In this document: one piece after another, positions 60,055 to 64,000 of the stretch
How positions within the stretch are numbered: the first letter of the stretch is position 1
How the letters are laid out: every line of letters begins with the position of its first letter
Assembly: GCA_037013495.1 (NCBI GenBank)
Contig: CM072805.1
Span: forward strand, 17,146,601-17,210,600
Direction: 5' to 3'
DNA: 64,000 bases
DNA from: Hippophae tibetana
Lineage: Eukaryota; Streptophyta; Magnoliopsida; Rosales; Elaeagnaceae
Translations under genes and position numbers: made by a program
Notes under the pieces: generated by a model
Seen by the model: only the letters and a program-made list of their open reading frames with translations
Database searches by the model: none
Told to the model about the DNA's origin: nothing

Positions 60055-60249
60055 GTAGTCTTTGCTTTGGAATCTTCTTTTGTCTTCGTTTTCATTTATT
60101 TGAACTTTTTTTTTTGTTTGTTTTTAGGCTTTTTTTTAAGTTTGTTTTTGTTTGCGGGGGAAATCACTTATTATAACTAACTAAAATTATTTCTTTTTTA
60201 TTCCATTTCATTCCGATTCTAATTACATTCTTTAAACCAAATACCAACT

Positions 60250-60418
60250 AAATGCTTCTGGTACAGTTGACACTTCTTTGAGCTCTAGAGTTTTTGATAC
60301 AGACCAACCAAGGCTGATCGTAAGTGATAATAGCATGAAGAAGAAACAAGATTTTTACTCAAATAAGCAAAATGAAGACTTTGTTACTTTAGAACAAGTT
60401 CTATTATCTATTATTGAG
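60250..60418 (+). CDS. Unrecognised exon-like fragment 3
   Basis: NASGTVDTSLSSRVFDTDQP, then RLIVSDNSMKKKQDFYSNKQ and NEDFVTLEQVLLSIIEF. The composition is that of a normal soluble protein and unlike the surrounding AT-rich DNA. No family recognised. The CDS limits are uncertain. Confidence 0.3.
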
Positions 60419-60478
60419 TTTTTTTTTCCAGATTTGTTCACTATTATGGTAATTATTTATTATTTAATTATGCAATAG

Positions 60479-60875
60479 AAATGTAGTTTATGATATTCTT
60501 TTAAATTTTAATAAATTTATTTCACCGGCTAAGATTGAGATCCTTATGGAAAACATTTTCCCATTTTGAGGGATATTAACAATATGGTTGTTTGGGGATA
60601 ATATAGTGGGTAGAGATTGAAGAGTTGCTCATAATAGGTCAATCATGAAGTTGATAAGGGATTGAACGTAGACAGGAAAGTATATAATTATGTGATTTAG
60701 GCAATCAGCAACCCGTTAAACTATTGTTCGTAGGTATTTACCTATGAATATAATCTTATGTCACAATGCATTCATATATATAAAATTCAACTGGATGAAA
60801 CATATATATATATATATATATATATTATGAAATTCATAATTTAATAGTAGGAAAGTCTAATTTGATAAATAAGTA
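60479..60875. other. Non-coding spacer
   Basis: No gene. (TA)n tract at 60803-60826. It may include the leader of the gypsy element that follows. Confidence 0.4.
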
Positions 60876-63800
60876 TCTAGGCTTGATGCCTTGAGAGCCC
60901 ATTGTGAGGAACTTACAGTTGACACGGTCTTACACAAACATGCTATGACCTCTAGGTTTGTCACCACTTGTAAGGCTCCTAAGGTTGAAGCCATGAAGAT
61001 TAAGGATGAGATTATGAAGGTACACAAAACTCTCTATCTCACTGACACTGCCATGTTTTAATGGAGAAGGAGGTATGGAGATATTGAGAAAGGTAAGTGC
61101 TCTATCAATATATTTCAAACTTTAAGAAAGAAAGAAATTCTACTTAGAGAATGTTGAAGAGATGGCACGAAGTTGCCTCCCACAGTTGAAGTAAATGGGG
61201 AGTATTCGTGACTATATTAAAGACTTTACCACTCTTACTCTTTGGATCCCCAATATGTTCGGCAATGGCTCTTTCTTCTTCTTAATTGATGGATTCAAAC
61301 CTTGGGGCCAAGACTGAGTTAAGGAGGAGTGTTGCATAAGATCTTACCACTTCTATAGCCATAGTTAAAACCTTAACCGACTACTCCAAAGACTTGTCAA
61401 GATCCAAGGATAAAAGGATTGTTCCTAGCAAAGGTGGAGACAAAGCCAAAAGTGTAGCCAATTAAGGTGCTTCAAGAAAACCTTATAATGGAAAAGACTA
61501 AGGTAAAAGATATACAAAACTAAAGTATAATTGCTATTTTTGTGATGATTTGCATTGGATGAGAGATTGTCTAAAAAGAAAGGCTCTCAATGCAATGAAT
61601 ACTAAATTTGAGGAGTCTCTTGAGAAGGGTGGAACACACATAGGATCACTTCAAATTTAGAATGCTATCAAGGCTATTCCAAAGCCACAAGAAAAGGGAT
61701 TAATGTATGTTGACTTGGTTAATAACAAAGTATAAACTAAGGCACTTGTTGATACAAATGGCTCTCATAACTTAATAGACATTGGGGAAGCTCAAAGACT
61801 CAATATGAAAGCTTCCAAGGAGGGAGGTTCTATGAAGGCAGTGAACTCTATTGCCATACTAATCCAAGGCATTGCATATGGGTTAAGGAAAAGATAGGGG
61901 AATTGATTGGAATGGTGAACCTATCTATAGTACCAATGGAAAACTTTAGAGTAGTATTAGGGATGGATTTCCTTGCCTAAGTAAAGGCATTCCAACTCCC
62001 TTTTGCAAACTCAATGTGTATTCTTGATAGAAGTAACACATGCTTGGTATTTACAATAAGGTCCAACATGGTCAACATTAAGACTTTGTTTTCCATGCAA
62101 TTCAAGAAGAGGTTACACAAGAAGAATGAGGAAGGTTATCTTGCATTTCATAGAAAATTATAATGAGATGATAATGATGCATGAAAAAGTGATATTCTTA
62201 AAATGTGTGAGAAGTCCTTGAAGATTTCAAGGATTTCATGCTTAATAAATTGCCCAAGAAACTCCTAACTAGAAGGGAGGTGGATCATAAGATCGAATTG
62301 AAACTTGGATTAAAGTTGCTTTCCATAAGTCCATATCGATTGATGCCACTTGAGTTAGAGAAACTTAAGAGACAACTTAAAAAGTTGCTTAAAGCCGAGT
62401 ACATTCGACCATATAAAGCTCCATATGGAACTTTTGTGGTCTTCCAAAATAAAAAGGGTGGGTATTTGTAGATATGCATTGACTATTAAGCTCTTAATAA
62501 GGTAACCATCCAGAACAAGTACCTTATCCAACTTATTGGTGAATTTTTCAATCAACTTGGCAAGGAAAATACTTTACAAAGTTTGATTTGTGCTCTGGTT
62601 ACTACTAAGCATGCATAGCATTAGGCGATGAGGAAAATACTACATGCATGACAATGTATGGTTCTTACAAGTTTATTATTATGCCATTTGGCCTCACTAA
62701 TGCTCCTGTCACTTTTTGCACTTTAATGAACAAAAATTTCCACCCATATCTTGATCAATTTGTGGTGGTATATTTATACGATAATATGGTATATAGTAAC
62801 ACTCTTAATGAACATCTTTAACACTTTAAGGCATGTTTTCCAAATCTTAAAGGAAAAAAGGCTTTATTTGAAGGAGGAAAAAGGCTCTTCTGCCCAACAA
62901 GAGGTTATGTTCCTTGGACATAAGATCAAGGATGGAAAACTCATTATGGATAAGGCCCAAATAAAGGCTATACAACAATGGAAGCTGCTAACTAAAGTTC
63001 ACGATCTATGATCATTTATTGGACTGGTGAGCTACTATTAGTGTTTCACCAAAGGCAGTTTTAGTTACTGACCTACTCAAGAAAAACAAAGGCATGGGAG
63101 TGGATGTTATATTGTCAAGAGGCATTTGAAAAGTTGAAGAATGCCATAATTAAGGAAATGTGCTATGTTTGGCTGATCCCACCAAGCCATATGAGTTACA
63201 TATTGATGCATCTAACTTTGCAATAGAAGGAGTATTGATGCAAAAAGGTCACCCTATAGACTACAAAAGTTAGAAGCTTAATGACATAGAGAGAAGATAT
63301 ACAGTGCAAGAAAAAGAGATGACTTCCATCATCCATTGCCTAAGAGTATTGTGACATTACTTGTTGAGCTCACACTTTACCACCATGACTGACAATATTG
63401 CCACAAATTACTTCGAAACTCAAAAGAATCATTCCCCTAAGAAAATGAGATGGCAAGATTTATTAACCAAATTTAATTACAAGCTTGAGTATAAGCCTAG
63501 AAAAGTAAATGTTATTGCTAATGCATTAAGTCATCAAGGAAGGATTGATACAAGACATGCTTGCTATTAATCTCACGACCTTAGTCAATGAAGGAAAAAC
63601 AAGGAGGTTTTGGTTCACTATTGGCCTACTCTACACTAAAAGAAGTCACCTTTACATTCATCGATGGAAAACCTTTAGAAAGAAGCTAATCAAAGAATTC
63701 CATAACTCTATGTGGGCTAGACACCTAAGGGCAAGAGAACTCTCATCTTGCTAAAATCAATATATTATTGGCCATATATGAGAGATGATGTTGAGTCTTA

Positions 63801-64000
63801 TGCGAAGACTTGCCTTGTTTGTCAACAAGACAAGGTAGAACAATGAACACTAGGAGGCTACTTGAACCGTTACCCATCCTTGAGAATCCATCGGAAAACA
63901 TATCCATGGACTTTAACTATACTTTTCCAAAATATGAAGGATGAGAAATCATTATTGTGGTGGTGGATCAATTTAGAAGGTATGCTATATTCATTCTTGT
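60876..64000 (+). mobile_element. Ty3/gypsy chromovirus fossil (Galadriel/CRM-like), cut by the window edge
   Basis: Order on the plus strand: gag (AHCEELTVDTVLHKHAM, then a CYFCDDLHWMRDC zinc knuckle at 61530), protease region (61735), reverse transcriptase (VDHKIELKLGLK at 62280; FLGHKIKDGKLIMDKAQIKA at 62912), RNase H (HIDASNFAIEGVLMQKGHPI at 63200; YTVQEKEMTSIIHCL at 63300; RWQDLLTKFNYKLEYKPRK at 63450), integrase zinc finger (63640-63840) and the start of the integrase core (63900-64000). RT before integrase makes it gypsy; the RNase H wording matches Galadriel/CRM-type plant chromoviruses. Old, with many lesions. No LTR in view; the 3' end lies beyond the window. Confidence 0.82.

Overview
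The window is AT-rich, repeat-dense nuclear DNA from a flowering plant, most likely a dicot. The evidence is Ty1/copia and Ty3/gypsy lineages of plant type, a CACTA (En/Spm) element with a TNP2 transposase, an Ac-like hAT element, and relics of a plant cyclic-nucleotide-gated channel (CNGC) gene with plant intron positions. I see no clearly functional host gene. Almost every recognisable gene belongs to a mobile element or is a broken host copy.

Layout. 1-8.8 kb: duplicated flank and CNGC relic A, carrying an antisense Reina-type gypsy fossil in one intron. 9.1-12.3 kb: CNGC relic B. 12.3-21.3 kb: three copies (Z minus, X plus, Y minus) of one LTR family with ~1.85-kb LTRs, a tRNA-Asp-type primer site and no recognisable coding capacity. 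21.3-34.4 kb: a three-level nest. A copia gag fossil is split by an LTR of that same family (W), and W's LTR is split by a complete 9,482-bp CACTA transposon (24165-33646) with perfect TTT target duplication. 34.4-35.4 kb: another fragment of the LTR family (V). 35.4-38 kb: AT-rich, one possible MITE. 38-42.8 kb: copies of a local repeat (R), an hAT remnant and a copia fragment. 42.8-47.1 kb: a 4.2-kb hAT transposon. 47.2-55.1 kb: CNGC relic C, with a duplicate of the 1-2 kb flank and, inside it, a second R/hAT block. 56-58.5 kb: copia 3' half with LTR. 58.7-60.5 kb: exon-like fragments of an unrecognised protein. 60.9-64 kb: Galadriel/CRM-like gypsy fossil running off the window.

The best-preserved system is the CACTA element. 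It has a three-exon TNP2 gene (1,106 codons) and a ten-exon second gene (845 codons) that joins a plant Transposase_24-type region, a Met/Pro-rich repeat and a C-terminal Ulp1-type cysteine protease domain. Their exon phases close exactly; together they carry three in-frame stops. The termini carry arrays of a CGTCGGTT motif, at the right end arranged as 42-bp palindromic units inside a larger palindrome.

The second theme is local duplication. CNGC units, the R repeat and one hAT insertion were duplicated together, so the two hAT copies share both flanks and form a natural record of the order of events. Splice sites and domain assignments are read by eye; no alignment or database search was possible.
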